This document shows positions 1 through 10,230 of a DNA stretch of 64,000 bases, one piece after another. Location: positions 21,580,001 to 21,644,000 of the forward strand of contig NC_068933.1 of assembly GCF_023091745.1 (NCBI RefSeq), read 5' to 3'. A program made the translations under genes and the position numbers. Position 1 is the stretch's first letter; the number at the start of each line of letters is the position of its first letter. The notes below the pieces were generated by a model. The model ran no database searches and had not been told where the DNA came from. It worked only from the letters and a program-made list of their open reading frames with translations. Origin of the DNA: Budorcas taxicolor. Lineage: Eukaryota > Chordata > Mammalia > Artiodactyla > Bovidae.

Positions 1-54
1 TTTTTAACTCTTCTTTTCAATACTGAAACCCAAAGAATATTTTAAGGATACAAA

Positions 55-360
55 CTTGATCATATCACTCCCCTGCTCAATAGCTTCTCATTGATTCAAG
101 AATAAAGTGTCAAATCCTTAGTTGAACCTACATGCTTATGTAAAGTCCAGCCTTCCAGACCTCTCTAGTTCTTGGTTCCACATTTGCTGTTGCATTCTGA
201 GATTCAGCTGCCATCTCATCTGTTGTTCCCTTCTGTCACCATACCTTGACAGAGGCTCTTCCTATTACACAGGTATTTCTTTCCATCACTCTGGGCCTGT
301 ATCATTTCTGCTCTTTGTTGACACTCTTAAAAGTTACCTCCCCAGAGTACCTTATTGGAT
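55..360 (+). mobile_element. L2-like LINE 3' fragment
   Basis: Strongly diverged copy. The order of phrases (a 'cactcccctgctcaa...gcttctcattg' block, then a C/T-rich block near 150-250) follows the 3' part of mammalian LINE-2-like elements. No poly-A tail or target duplication is visible. The small open frame across it is incidental. Assignment rests on remembered consensus similarity. Confidence 0.5.
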
Positions 361-1070
361 GACCCACTCTATATACCATAAGAACATCTGTTCTATTTCA
401 CTTAATCGCAGTGCTAATTCAATTATTTTATCTTAGCATTAATTTTAAAATACAATATAAATTTCATGAGTACAAGGAGTATTTCTCTTTTGTTGACAGG
501 TGTACATCTGACACTTTCAAACTCAATGATATGTATACTCATGCCAAAAGCTTTTGGAGAGGATGCTGATGGTCTTTAGTTGATAAGATAAAGTTGTAGG
601 AAAACAAAAAGTTTAACTTGTGGCTCTGTGGTCTATGCAGATATATGTGTATTATATCTTATAATCTTCATTATAATATATACCTGGTGATTAGTTAGTG
701 GCTAGAAATATCACTGAACTCTAATTCAACTTGTACCATACATGACTATGTTGAAGGCACTATTTGGGAGACTGTCTCACCATCTACATGTTGAGGAGGG
801 AAGGAACTCTGAGAATAGAGGAAACAGATCATCATTACCTGTAGGGTATATCTGCAAGGAAACACTGCAAAAAGTTTAAGGGAGAGGGCAAAATGTTACA
901 AACTGTTCTTACAGAAGAACGGTATAACGGATTGACTTCAACTGTCATTTAATAAGCTCTGCTTTTGCTGTTTGCCTGTTATCAGACAAGAACTTCCTGC
1001 AGAACACCACACACTAATTTTGTCATCAGTGGCTCATTATGTATATTGTTATGTGTGACCTTCACTGACC
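361..1070. other. Intergenic, nothing recognised
   Basis: AT-rich sequence with no open frame of note, no clear repeat family and no RNA gene that I can support. Confidence 0.5.
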
Positions 1071-1074
1071 ATTT

Positions 1075-1265
1075 ACTTTGTGTTAGGCATATTAGTTAAA
1101 ATATTTATATGATTGTCTCATTTGTTTCTTTGAATACTATCAACTAGTACTGTTATCCCCTTTTATGCAGATGAGTAAAGAAAGGTCTAGAGAAGCTAAG
1201 AAGGTTTCCCATGATTAGTCAACATGAAATGTAGAATCAATATTTACCCCCAATAACCATGTCTG
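1075..1265 (-). mobile_element. MIR SINE remnant
   Basis: The run 'tgttatccccttttatgcag' followed by 'atgagtaaagaaaggtctag' matches the reverse complement of the MIR core (tatccccattttacagatgag, aaactgaggc...). It is old and lacks clear ends. Confidence 0.6.
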
Positions 1266-1631
1266 ACGTCAGAACTGATGCGGCTGATCATTATGCTACA
1301 TGAGGGGATAGGAGACAGGAGCCTAGGAACCAGGCACTCTCCTTCACCCAGACATCCTTAATTTAGGGGGATAAGAAACAATTAAAGAGGTGCATTAGCT
1401 TTCTTGAAAGTCAGCATCCCAGGGGAAGAAAAAGAGAACCTACAACATGACCAAAATAAAAGCAAATTAACCAAAATTTGACTCAGTTATCAATAGTAAT
1501 TTCTCTACTTCTTATTTTGGGAGGTTAATAAAGATGGAATTTTGTTTTTATTGCAAGAGCTACTAGAGGCAGGAGATGTAAAACATACCTTCTGACTCCT
1601 GAGCACAATTTCTCAGCCAGATCCTACACTT
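1266..1631. other. Intergenic, nothing recognised
   Basis: Single-copy-looking AT-rich DNA up to the 3' end of the BovB at 1632. No gene signal seen. Confidence 0.45.
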
Positions 1632-2098
1632 TGCTGTTGTGGGTCAGTCACTCAGTTGCGTCCAACTCTTTGCGACCCCATGGACTGCAGCAGGCTTCCC
1701 TGTCCTTCACCATCTGCCGGAGCTTGCTCAAACTCATGTCCATTGAGTCAGCGATGCCATCCAACCATCTCATCCTCTGTTTTCCCCTTCTCCTCCTGCC
1801 TTCAATCTTTCCCAGCATCAGGGTCTTTTCCAATGAGTCAGTTCTTTGCCTCAGGTGGCCAAAACATTGGAGCTTCAGCCTCAGCATCAGTCCCTCCAGT
1901 GAATATTCAGGACTGATTTCCTTTAGGTCTGACTAGTTGGATCTCCTTGCAGTCCAAGGGACTTTCAACAAGAGTCTTCTCCAACACCACAGTTCAAAGG
2001 CATCAATTCCTCAGTGTTCAGCCTTTTTTATTGTCCAACTCTCATATCCATACATGACCACTGGAAAAACCGCAGCTTTGACTATATGGATCTTGTAC
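1632..2098 (-). mobile_element. BovB LINE (RTE), 3' 5'-truncated copy
   Basis: The reverse strand encodes the C-terminal BovB ORF tail in order: FGHL, SLEKTLMLGKIEGRRRRGK, RMRWLDGIADSMDMS, then the terminal 'gtcgcaaagagt' block. The 3' end of the element is at the left and the copy is 5'-truncated near 2098, before the 'gacaaaggtccgtctag' part of the consensus. Protein reading is broken. The overlapping plus-strand open frames are antisense shadows. Confidence 0.9.
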
Positions 2099-2671
2099 TT
2101 GGAGTTTAATGTGTTAGCAAAAACTGGTCCAAAAACCTAAGTGAGTGCTGCATTGGGAGGAGGATTTGTCTTTCCTGTCTGCCTTTACCCTGTATGTATA
2201 TAGACAGATAGATACTTAAAGCATGTTAATGAAGTGATCCTCAACCCCTTATACATATTATAAGAACCAGAGGAGCTTTTAATAAATACAAAGGCCCAAT
2301 TTCTACACTAAATATATTATCTAGACTCTCCAGGAGTACAACTCAGGCTTTGACGTTTTAAAAGACTGACCTGGGGAAGCCAGAGTGCAGTCTGGGCTGG
2401 GATTCACTGTCATCTGCCGCTTTGTTTACTGTTTGACACTTATTAATATTACCTGTTCAAAAACTCATAGCTACATGCGCAGCATGTAGTAGAAGTTAAT
2501 AATTATTAATATCATGTTAAACCCTTTTCTCTCGGTAATTTCTTCAGGTACTGAGATGCAATACCCAGAATCTTTGGTCTTCCTCCCAATCTTCGGTCTC
2601 CCTGTGCCCCAGATCTTTGGTCTTCCCAATTCAACATAAAGTTCTCCAGTAGCCGTTGTTGATGATATACA
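2099..2671. other. Intergenic, nothing recognised
   Basis: AT-rich DNA with a short 'atagacagatagata' run near 2200 and two near-repeats of 'ctttggtcttcc' near 2571-2625. No gene signal. Confidence 0.45.
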
Positions 2672-2820
2672 GAGTCAGCATGCTCAGCTGTGTTTGACTC
2701 TTTGTGACCCCATGGACTGTAGCCCAGCAGACTCCTCTGTCCATAAGATTATCCCAGCAAGAATACTGGAGTGAGTTGCCATTTCCTTCTCCAGGGGATC
2801 TTCCCAACCCAAGGATCAAG
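2672..2820 (-). mobile_element. Bov-tA SINE, partial
   Basis: Reverse-complement Bov-A body ('gactctttgtgaccccatgg', 'tccttctccaggggatcttc'). The tRNA-derived head that should follow on the right is missing beyond about 2820. Confidence 0.85.
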
Positions 2821-2869
2821 TTTATTGGTGAGTGCACTAAGAACCTGGAAGATTTCAGTAGTTTATACA

Positions 2870-2945
2870 AGATGATAGGGGAGATGTAAGATTTGAACCC
2901 AGGTGTTATCCTTTTGGAGTTCCTGTCTATAACTATCACATCAAA
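2870..2945 (-). mobile_element. MIR SINE remnant
   Basis: 'gatttgaacccaggtgttat' resembles the reverse complement of the MIR tRNA-like 5' part (gggttcgaatccc). Short and diverged. Confidence 0.45.
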
Positions 2946-3082
2946 TGACAGAACTTATTGGGAAGAAATGTTACCAGTAAAAGCAAAATTATTAGTAATA
3001 TTAATAATAATATTTGTTATTATAATACTTTATTAATCAAAATTCTGTGTGTAGAAAATTCTATCAAAATTCAAATTATTAA

Positions 3083-3562
3083 TTACTTTGCCGACTAAGG
3101 TCCATCTAGTCAAGACTATGGTTTTTCCTGTGGTCATGTATGGATGTGAGACTTGGACTGTGAAGAAGGCTGAGCGCCAAAGAACTGATGCTTTTGAACT
3201 GTGGTGTTGGAGAAGACTTTTGAGAGTCCCTTGGACTGCAAGAAGATCCAACCAGTCCATTCTGAAGGAGATCAGCCCTGGGATTTCTTTGGAAGGAATG
3301 ATGCTAAAGCTGAAACTCCAGTACTTTGGCCACCTCATGTGAAGAGTTGACTCATTGGAAAAGACTCTGATGTTGAGAGGGATTGGGGACAGGAGGAGAA
3401 GGGGACGACAGAGGATGAGATGGCTGGATGGCATCACTGACTCGATGGACATGAGTCTGAGTGAACTCCGGGAGTTGGTGATGGACAGGGAGGCCTGGCG
3501 TGCTGCCATTCATGGGGTCGCAAAGAGTCGGACGCGACTGAGCGACTGAACTGAACTGAATA
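3083..3562 (+). mobile_element. BovB LINE 3' copy
   Basis: Plus-strand BovB beginning in the 'attactttgccgactaagg' block and running to the diagnostic end 'gcgactgaactgaactgaa'. The encoded tail reads MVFPVVMYGCETWTVKKAE, then FELWCWRRLLRVPW, stops at a TGA where consensus encodes R (LM-RVDSLEKTL), and resumes as RMRWLDGITDSMDMSLSELRELVMDREAWRAAIHGV. 5'-truncated and non-functional. Confidence 0.92.
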
Positions 3563-4635
3563 TTATTCTAAGTAAAGTTTGAATCAAAGTAAGTAATATA
3601 TCCTTCTTTTTGGTACTACTCTGACCCTTAAAATTTCAACATTATATCTAAAAGATATAAAGATTTATTTGGATTTAGAATCTACTTGGTTTTCAGTACT
3701 CCAGTTTACACGCTATTTATATTTTTAACATGCTTCTCTTTCACTCTGTAGCCTTTGAATCATCTGAAACTTCTGAAAAGGAAAGAAATGTTTGTGTTTG
3801 ATTTTAACAAGGGAGAGATCATGCCATTTGTTTATTTATTTATGATTTTTGGTATAAAGATGACAAACATTTTACTTGAAGTAGTTTCAAAAACCAACAA
3901 AACTGTTCCTTTTTGCCTGACCTGAGAAGTTTGTTTTGGTTCATCTGGGAATTTAAATAGTTGCTCAGTGAGATCAATAATGTCTTTTTTGAGTAATGTA
4001 AAAATTATATAACTAGTACAAGAAGCCCAACAAATATCAAAAACAAAGAGAACAAACAAACAAACACATGTTCACTGTGACCTGAACTGAGGACCCTTGG
4101 GGAGAACGTCTGGGGAATCCCTGTCCATTTCTGTCTGGATATATCACCAGGGGGACGCTGATAGTGGTTTTAAAAGCAAGGGCATAGTCCATCTTTCCCT
4201 TTCAGTCTGCACATTGACATTCAATTATCTTTGCCAGATGGAAATGGATTTTATAATGATGAATTCATATAGTTTGAAGTATAATCTTTACAAGAAAACT
4301 GACAGAGGTTATAAGACAGGTGTTTATTTCATTAATTGTAGAGGCTTAATTTAATTTCTCAAAGCAGTTTTTTATTTGAAAACTTACAGTGAATTTTTTA
4401 AAAGTAATGTAGGACATGGCATATCTCCTCTATTTACTGAATGTTTTGTGTTTGAACTTTCTGAAGTATCTTAAAACTCTGATAAAACATGTTATAAAAT
4501 TTAGCTTCATACAGCTGTGTATATTAAGTTAAATATTTCCCATGTTTTATATGGGAATGTTTCAGTCTTACTTAAAGAAAAACTCAAGACAATCAGCAGC
4601 TTCTGTGATATAGTTATCAATTATTCTATGGTTTT
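3563..4635. other. Intergenic, nothing recognised
   Basis: AT-rich. Short open frames at 3832-4059 (-) and 4097-4354 (+) show no familiar domain, and their composition matches non-coding surroundings. I see no repeat family I can name. Confidence 0.45.
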
Positions 4636-4646
4636 AAGAATGTTAC

Positions 4647-4923
4647 TGGAGAAGGCAATGGCACCCCACTCCAGTATTCATGCCTGGAAAATCCCATGGA
4701 GGGAGGAGCCTGGTGGGCTGCAGTCCATGGGGTTGCTAAGAGTCAGACACGACTAAGCGACTTCACTTTCACTTTTCACTTTCATGTATTGGAGAAGGAA
4801 ATGGCAAACCACTCCAGTGTTCTTGCCTGGAGAATCCCAGGGATGGGGGAGCCTGCTGGGCTGCCATGTATGGGGTCGCACAGAGTCGGACACGACTGAA
4901 GTGACTTAAGCAGCAGCAGCAGC
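4647..4923 (+). mobile_element. BOV-A2 SINE with exact TSD
   Basis: Two Bov-A monomers joined by the 'cttcactttcacttttcac' linker and ending in (agc)n. An 11 bp target duplication, aagaatgttac, flanks it exactly at 4636-4646 and 4924-4934, which fixes the boundaries. Read-through open frames in it are not genes. Confidence 0.95.
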
Positions 4924-4934
4924 AAGAATGTTAC

Positions 4935-5389
4935 AAATGACCTAGGAGTAAAAATAGAGGAAGGAAACTGTTGCTAATATAATAATAAAATTAAATAAAA
5001 TAGCATGAGTAAAGCTGAAGTTATCAGGTAAAGTTGGCACTTCAGACTTCTGATATCATAAAAATACCAAAGTCTTGAGAAGAGATGATTGTGAGTGATG
5101 TTTTCTGCAAATCAGCAAAGTGAGGGTATTAAATTACTTAACATACTATTTAGGATTCTGTGTGACATTGGTAGGTAAGGTATATATTATAGCTAAAGAA
5201 GGTCGTGGAGACTTATCAGTGTAGTTCTTACCTCTTGCTTGACAGTATTAGATCACTGATAAATAATAGCATTTATAAAGTTTTATGAAAAAAATCCTTA
5301 AATTATGGAGGTCAGATCATTTGTAATATAGCACAAACCACTTCTTTTAAAGAGCAAAAAATACATTTGTCATTTTTTGGACTGTATTA
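4935..5389. other. Intergenic, nothing recognised
   Basis: AT-rich DNA with no gene or repeat call I can support. Confidence 0.4.
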
Positions 5390-6075
5390 ATTTCCATCAC
5401 TGCTGAAACAAATTGGTATATGTTGTAGTTTAAAAACTACATTAAATGTATTACTACTTCAGACATCAGAAATTTTACAAGAGCCTCACTGGGTTAATCT
5501 AAGTTGTTGGTTGGACAGTTTCCTTTATGGGGCTTCATGAAAGAAACCACTTCTTTACCTTTTCCAATTTCTAGACGCCACCCACAGTCCTTGGCTTTTG
5601 TCCCCAACCTTCTGTCCTCAAGCCAGCAAGGTGGCATCTCTCTGACCCTACTGTAGCTGACTGAGCTCTCTTTATGACCACTGACTGAAAAGATTACTTA
5701 ATTTTAAGACCCCTGTAACTTCTCTGTTGGCTCAAGTAGTAAAGAATCTATCCACAATGCAGGAGACACAGGGGACTCGGGTTTGATCCCTGGGTTGGGA
5801 AGATCCCCTGGAGGAGGAAACAGGAACCCATGCTCATATTCTTACCTGGAAAATTCCATGGACAGAGGAGACTGGCAGGATCTAGTCCATAGGGTTGCAA
5901 AGAGTGCATATTTTTTTTGTGATTAGATTGGACCCATTTGGATAATCCATGAAAACCTGCCCTCCTCAAGGCCCTTAACTTCATCACATGTGCAAAGTCC
6001 TGTTAACCATGTAAGGTGCATACTCATCGGGTTAGGGTGTGGACCTTGCCATTATTCTGCCAACACATGGACTAT
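5390..6075. mobile_element. Old mammalian interspersed repeat, split by Bov-tA
   Basis: The left part ('attaatttccatcactgctg...caaattg', 'ccttggcttttg') and right part ('ataatccatga...ccttaacttcatcacatgtgcaaagtcc') follow an old repeat commonly seen in mammals, possibly an L1M 3' end. Family name not certain. The Bov-tA at 5722-5905 interrupts it. Confidence 0.5.
5722..5905 (+). mobile_element. Bov-tA SINE, 3'-truncated
   Basis: tRNA-like head with a B-box-like 'ggtttgatccctgggttggg' and body 'attccatggacagaggag'. It stops after 'gcaaagagt' without the usual 'cggacacgactgagc' end. Confidence 0.88.
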
Positions 6076-6253
6076 GTGGAAGAATTGTCCCATTGCCGTT
6101 GGCTATTGGTTTAGCAATTGTTACTTGTAGGGTGGGAATTTCTTTTTCTAGTCACCACTCAATCATATCTAGAGTTCTCTTCTAAATGTTAGATTTAGAG
6201 GTGAAACATAGAGATCAGCTAGTTCAAACTTTCCATTTTAAAGGTATTTTGTA

Positions 6254-6257
<4 letters not shown>

Positions 6258-6296
<39 letters not shown>
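6258..6296 (+). repeat. (TG)n microsatellite
   Basis: About 19 uninterrupted TG units directly upstream of an L1 3' end. Likely length-polymorphic. Confidence 0.97.
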
Positions 6297-6297
<1 letters not shown>

Positions 6298-6298
6298 T

Positions 6299-6432
6299 GA
6301 CGCAGGATACAGCATGCTTGGGGCTGGTGCATGGGGATGACCCACAGAGATGTTATGGGGAGGGAGGTGGGAGGGGGGTTAAAAAAATAAAATAAAATAA
6401 AAATAAATAAATACAATGAAAAAAAAAAAAAG
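6299..6432 (+). mobile_element. Ruminant L1 3' end with A-rich tail
   Basis: 'gcatgcttggggctggtgca' and 'ggggagggaggtgggagggg' are the terminal 3' UTR of ruminant L1. The usual final segment is missing and the copy passes directly into (taaa)n and a 12-base A run (6381-6432). Severely 5'-truncated. Confidence 0.75.
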
Positions 6433-6666
6433 ACTGCTTCTTAGAGCAGTTTTAGGTTACAACAAAATTTAGGAGAAACTTCAGATTTCTCCTATATCTC
6501 CCACCCCTGTATGTGCATAGCTTCCTCCATTATCAATATTCCCCTCCATAGTGGTACATTCCTTACCAACCATGACCCTATACTGACACATCATTATCAC
6601 CCAAAGTCTATAGTTTATAATAGGGTTTTTTCCGAGTATCGTATATTCTGAAACTTTGGACAACTG

Positions 6667-6807
6667 AGATGGTTAGAGAATGTTACTGACTCAATGGCCA
6701 TGAATCTGAGCAAACTCCTGGAGATAGTGAAAGATAGGGGAGCCTGAAATCCTGCAGTCCACAGGGTCACAAAGAAACAGACATGACTTAGCGACTGAAC
6801 ACCACCA
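6667..6807 (+). mobile_element. BovB LINE 3' terminal fragment
   Basis: 'gagatggttagagaatgtta', then 'ctgactcaatggccatgaat' and 'cttagcgactgaacacc' match the last ~140 bp of BovB. It interrupts the old L1. Confidence 0.8.
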
Positions 6808-7124
6808 TAATTATATGTACCTTTAATTATGTTATCAAATAGTTTCCTTGCCCCCCAAAAATCCTCTGTTTTCCACCTGTTCATCTCTCCTCATTGCCAA
6901 CCCCTGGCAACCACTGGGCTTTTTATGATCTCCATACTTTTGTCTTGTCCAGAATGTTGTATAGTTGGAATCACGCAAGTAGCCTTTTCAAACTGTTTTA
7001 TTTCACTTAGTGATATGCATTTGTACCCCCCATGTTTTGTTTTTGGTTTGATATCTTATTTCTTTTCAGTGCTGAGTAATATTCCATTGTCTGGATGTAC
7101 CACATTTTATTTACCTATTCCTAT

Positions 7125-7460
7125 TCTTTTAGTCAATTCATGGTGCTTGTCAGAGAAAGCCATGGTCTTGGAGACTTACAAACAGCAGAAATTTATTTCT
7201 GGAGGCGAAAAAGTCCAAGACCAAAGCATAGGCAGATTCCGTACCTGGTGAGGATATGGTTCTTTTGTTTCTTGTTTTAGAGGTGGCGTCTTTTTGCTGC
7301 ATTCTCATTGGCAGAAGGGCCAAGAGACCTCTCTGAGGTCTCATGAGGGCTGTGTTCATGAATCACTTCTCATTGGCCCTATCTCCTAACATTGTCACAC
7401 TGAGGATTAGATTTCAACATTTGAATTGTGAGAAGACACTTTCAGTTTGTAGCACATACT
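7125..7460. mobile_element. Old interspersed repeat nested in L1
   Basis: 'agcagaaatttatttctgga', 'ggtctcatgagggctgtgtt' and 'gaggattagatttcaacatt' follow a common old mammalian repeat. It sits inside an L1 whose sequence resumes near 7460. The class is uncertain (possibly an L1M 3' end). The plus open frame 6829-7251 spans both elements and is fortuitous. Confidence 0.5.
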
Positions 7461-7895
7461 GGAGGGTGTGTTGCCTGCTTCTAAGTTTTGCAGTTAGGAA
7501 TAAAGCTTCTATAAGTACACTGTGTGCAGGTTTGGTGTGAACATACATTTTCAGCTCCTCTGAATAAATACCAGGGAGTCATATTGCTGGATCTTATGGT
7601 GAGAGTAAGAATTTTCCAAACTGTCTTCCTAAGTGACTGTATCATTTTACATTCTCATCAGCAATGAACAAGGGTCCCTATGGCTCCATTTTCTCATCAG
7701 CACTTAGTGGTGTCAGCGCATTATTTATTTAATGGCGATGACCATGTCTCCCAATTTAATTTCCTATCAAATAATTTTTAAAATTATGTTAATTAAAAAA
7801 TAATTTTCAATATAGTTCTATGTGTGAAACAAGCCTTATTTTTTCTTCTGTACTTACTGTTCCTCAGCAAATGTTTAAACCTAATGATATTGGTA

Positions 7896-8115
7896 TACCC
7901 AGGTGGCACTAGTGGTAGAGATCCTGCCTGCCAATGCAGAAGTCATGAGAGGCACAGGTTCAATCCCTGGGTCGGGAAGATCCCCTGAAGGGAGAAATGG
8001 CAACCCACTCCAGTATACTTGCCTGGAAAACCCCATAGACAGAGGAACCTGGCAGGCTACAGTCCATAGCATTGCAAAAAAATCGGACACAACTGAAGTG
8101 ACATAGCATGCACAC
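7896..8115 (+). mobile_element. Bov-tA SINE
   Basis: Full-length head ('cctgcctgccaatgcagaag', 'caggttcaatccctgggtc') and body ending 'cggacacaactgaagtgaca' plus a short 'gcatgcacac' tail. It is the variant with a longer spacer between the A- and B-box regions. Confidence 0.92.
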
Positions 8116-8512
8116 AATAATATTTTTGAATAATAAATTATTAAATAAACATTTAGCCTTGGTTTTACAAAAAAAGAGAACAGAAATTTGGCTTTTGACG
8201 AAGAAGAGTGATACAATGAAACATTCTTGTGGTTTCTGGGATTTCCAGACTGCACTTTTTAATGTTATGGAGTCCTTTCTTGCAGTCGTATCTTATAGAA
8301 ATCAGATATTCAGAAGAATAGGTAGCTTCAGTGGAATTAATTCACTCTTATTTACTTTTGTGTGTCATGCTGTTGAATGAGAGAAGTATCAGAGGGGGAA
8401 ATGAAGTATGTTGTGCTATACCCACACTCAGGAAATACATTCTGATGTCACATATTACATTACTTGAAGACCCAAGGAGTGCTTGAAAATGTAGCCTAGA
8501 AAGGATGGGGTG
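8116..8512. other. Intergenic, nothing recognised
   Basis: The 90-codon open frame at 8108-8380 (+) shows no recognisable motif and starts inside the SINE tail. I do not call it a gene. Confidence 0.45.
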
Positions 8513-8519
8513 AAGAAAA

Positions 8520-8730
8520 GTAAGTGTTAGTTGCTCAATCGTGTCTGATTCTCTCAGACCTCATGGGCTGTAGCCTGCCAGGCTCCTCTGTCCATGGAAT
8601 TCTCCAGGCAAGAATACTGGAGTGGCTAGCCATTCACTTCTCCAGGTAATCTTCCCCATCCAGGGACTGAACCTGTGTCCCCTGCACTGTGGACAGATTC
8701 TTTACCGTCTGAGCCACTAGGGAAGCCCAG
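8520..8730 (-). mobile_element. Bov-tA SINE
   Basis: Reverse orientation, with the head at the right ('ctgagccactagggaagccc'). A short flanking direct repeat, agaaaag, lies at about 8513-8519 and 8730-8736. Confidence 0.92.
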
Positions 8731-8876
8731 AAAAGATGGGGACTTGGGGCAAAATCATTTAAGAACATTTTAAAATTGTCTAGGAACTGCAAGATAATTT
8801 TTTAACCTAAAATTAAACCTAAGTTAAATTTGAGATAAATTCTGATGGGAAAAATCATGCTTACGATGAGTGAATG

Positions 8877-9065
8877 AGTGAAAGTTGTTCATTTATGTCT
8901 GACTCTTTGTGACCCCATGGACTATACAGTCCATGGAATTCTCCAGGCCAGAATACTGGAGTGGGTAGCCTTTCCCTTCGCCAGGGGATCTTCCCAATGC
9001 AGGGATCAAACCCAGGTCTCCCACATTGCAGGTGGATTCTTTACCAGCTGAGCCACAAGGGAAGC
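8877..9065 (-). mobile_element. Bov-tA SINE, internally shortened
   Basis: Reverse orientation. About 18 bp between 'ggactata' and 'cagtccatggaattctcc' differ from consensus through a small deletion. The head is at the right ('gctgagccacaagggaagc'). Confidence 0.9.
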
Positions 9066-9339
9066 AAATTTAGCATATATCGAGAGAATATATATGTTGG
9101 GTGGTGGTGGTGTCATTTTATAGATGAGAATTTGAGGCCAGATGAAGTTGCTTGGCCTGTCTTTGAGCCCTTAACCACCCTTCCATTTTCCTTAGCCAGT
9201 CAGCAAGTGCTTATAACGTATATCACTAACAATGTATTAATATAAAATAAATATGAACTCCACATCCTATTTCAGGATTTCCGTATAGAAGCTTTTTCCT
9301 CTATGTACAACTAATATTAAAATAATGTTTTTTTAACAC

Positions 9340-10230
9340 TTTTTTTTGTTTTAAAAAATAACCTTATTGAGATACAATCTATATACCATAAATGCCCATC
9401 TTTTATTTTTTATTTATTTATTTTTTTTTAATTTTTATTTTTACTTTATTTTACTTTGCAATACTGTATTGGTTTTGCCATACATTGACATGAATCCACC
9501 ACGGGTGTACATGCGATCCCAAACATGAACCCCCCTCCCACCTTCCTCCCCACAGCATCCCTCTGGGTCATGGTTATCTTTTAAAGTGTATAATTCAATG
9601 AATTCTTGCATATTCACAGAGTTGGGCAGTATCACCACTCTGCAATTTCAGAGTATTTTCATCACCCCAGGGAGAAGCCCATACTCTTTAGCATTTATTT
9701 CCTATACCTTTTCTCCTGCAGCCCTAGGAAACACTAATCTACTTTTAATCTCCTTCTGTGGATTTACTTATTCTGGTCACTTCATATAAATGGAATCATA
9801 CAATATTTGGCCTATTAGTACTGGCGTCACTCAGCCTATTTTCAATGTTCCTGATATTGTAGCATGTGTCAGAACTTGTATCCTTTTTATTGCTAAATAA
9901 AATTCCATTTTATAGATATATCATATTCATTTTTCAGTTGTTGGAGTCTTGGGTTATTTCTCCTCTTTGCCTATTATGACTAATGCTGTCATGACCATTA
10001 TTTTTGTGTGGACATTATGTTTTCAAATTTCTTGAGTATATACCTAGGAGTGTAATTGTGGAGTCATATGAGAATTCTGTATTTAATCTTTTCAAGAAGC
10101 ATCAAATTGTTTTCCAAGATGATAATTGGAAATGCCATGAGCTCACTGTTCTTAGCAAGAGTCATCCATTTTTGTTCAATACATGCTTCTCAGAGTGTTT
10201 GAAACCTTTGGTTAATTCCTGGAATTCTGA
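9340..10230 (-). mobile_element. Old L1M 3' end, split by a younger L1
   Basis: Reverse-complement L1M 3' UTR: 'accttattgagatacaatct', 'ttttaaagtgtataattcaa', 'cacttcatataaatggaatc', 'cttgagtatatacctaggag'. Target DNA for the L1 insert at 9406-9575. Open frames here are antisense to decayed L1. Confidence 0.8.
9406..9575 (-). mobile_element. Ruminant L1 3' end inserted in L1M, with TSD
   Basis: Reverse-complement L1 3' UTR (poly-T start, 'tattggttttgccatacatt', 'cccccctcccaccttcctcc'). Flanked by an 8 bp direct repeat, atctttta, at 9398-9405 and 9576-9583, which rebuilds the host L1M 'tcttttaaagtg'. Confidence 0.8.

Larger units (their letters stand above)
6433..7690 (-). mobile_element. Old L1 (L1ME-like) 3' portion, interrupted
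   Basis: Reverse-complement L1 3' region: 'cttagagcagttttaggtt', 'tcacccaaagtctatagttt', 'cccctggcaaccactgg', 'aatattccattgtctggatg', 'aaataccagggagtcatatt'. It is interrupted by a BovB tail (6667-6807) and another old repeat (about 7125-7460). No coding capacity remains. Confidence 0.75.

Noticed and set aside
122..436. 104-codon plus-strand frame near the left edge
   Set aside because: It lies mostly in an L2-like remnant; no motif, no gene context, Cys/Ser-rich low-information composition.
3033..3509. 158-codon minus-strand frame with repeated hydrophobic segments
   Set aside because: It is the antisense of the BovB 3' coding region at 3083-3562. The same antisense protein recurs at every BovB copy.
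4080..4900. Regularly spaced short repeats that might suggest a CRISPR-like array
   Set aside because: The recurrence comes from the two Bov-A monomers. Spacing and repeat length do not fit an array, and the genome is eukaryotic.
6829..7251. 140-codon plus-strand frame that looks membrane-like
   Set aside because: It spans an old L1 antisense strand and a nested repeat. Hydrophobic bias is expected from T-rich L1 antisense.
7899..7990. tRNA-like A/B-box sequences in Bov-tA heads
   Set aside because: They are SINE promoters derived from tRNA, not functional tRNA genes. They lack a complete cloverleaf and sit in dispersed repeats.
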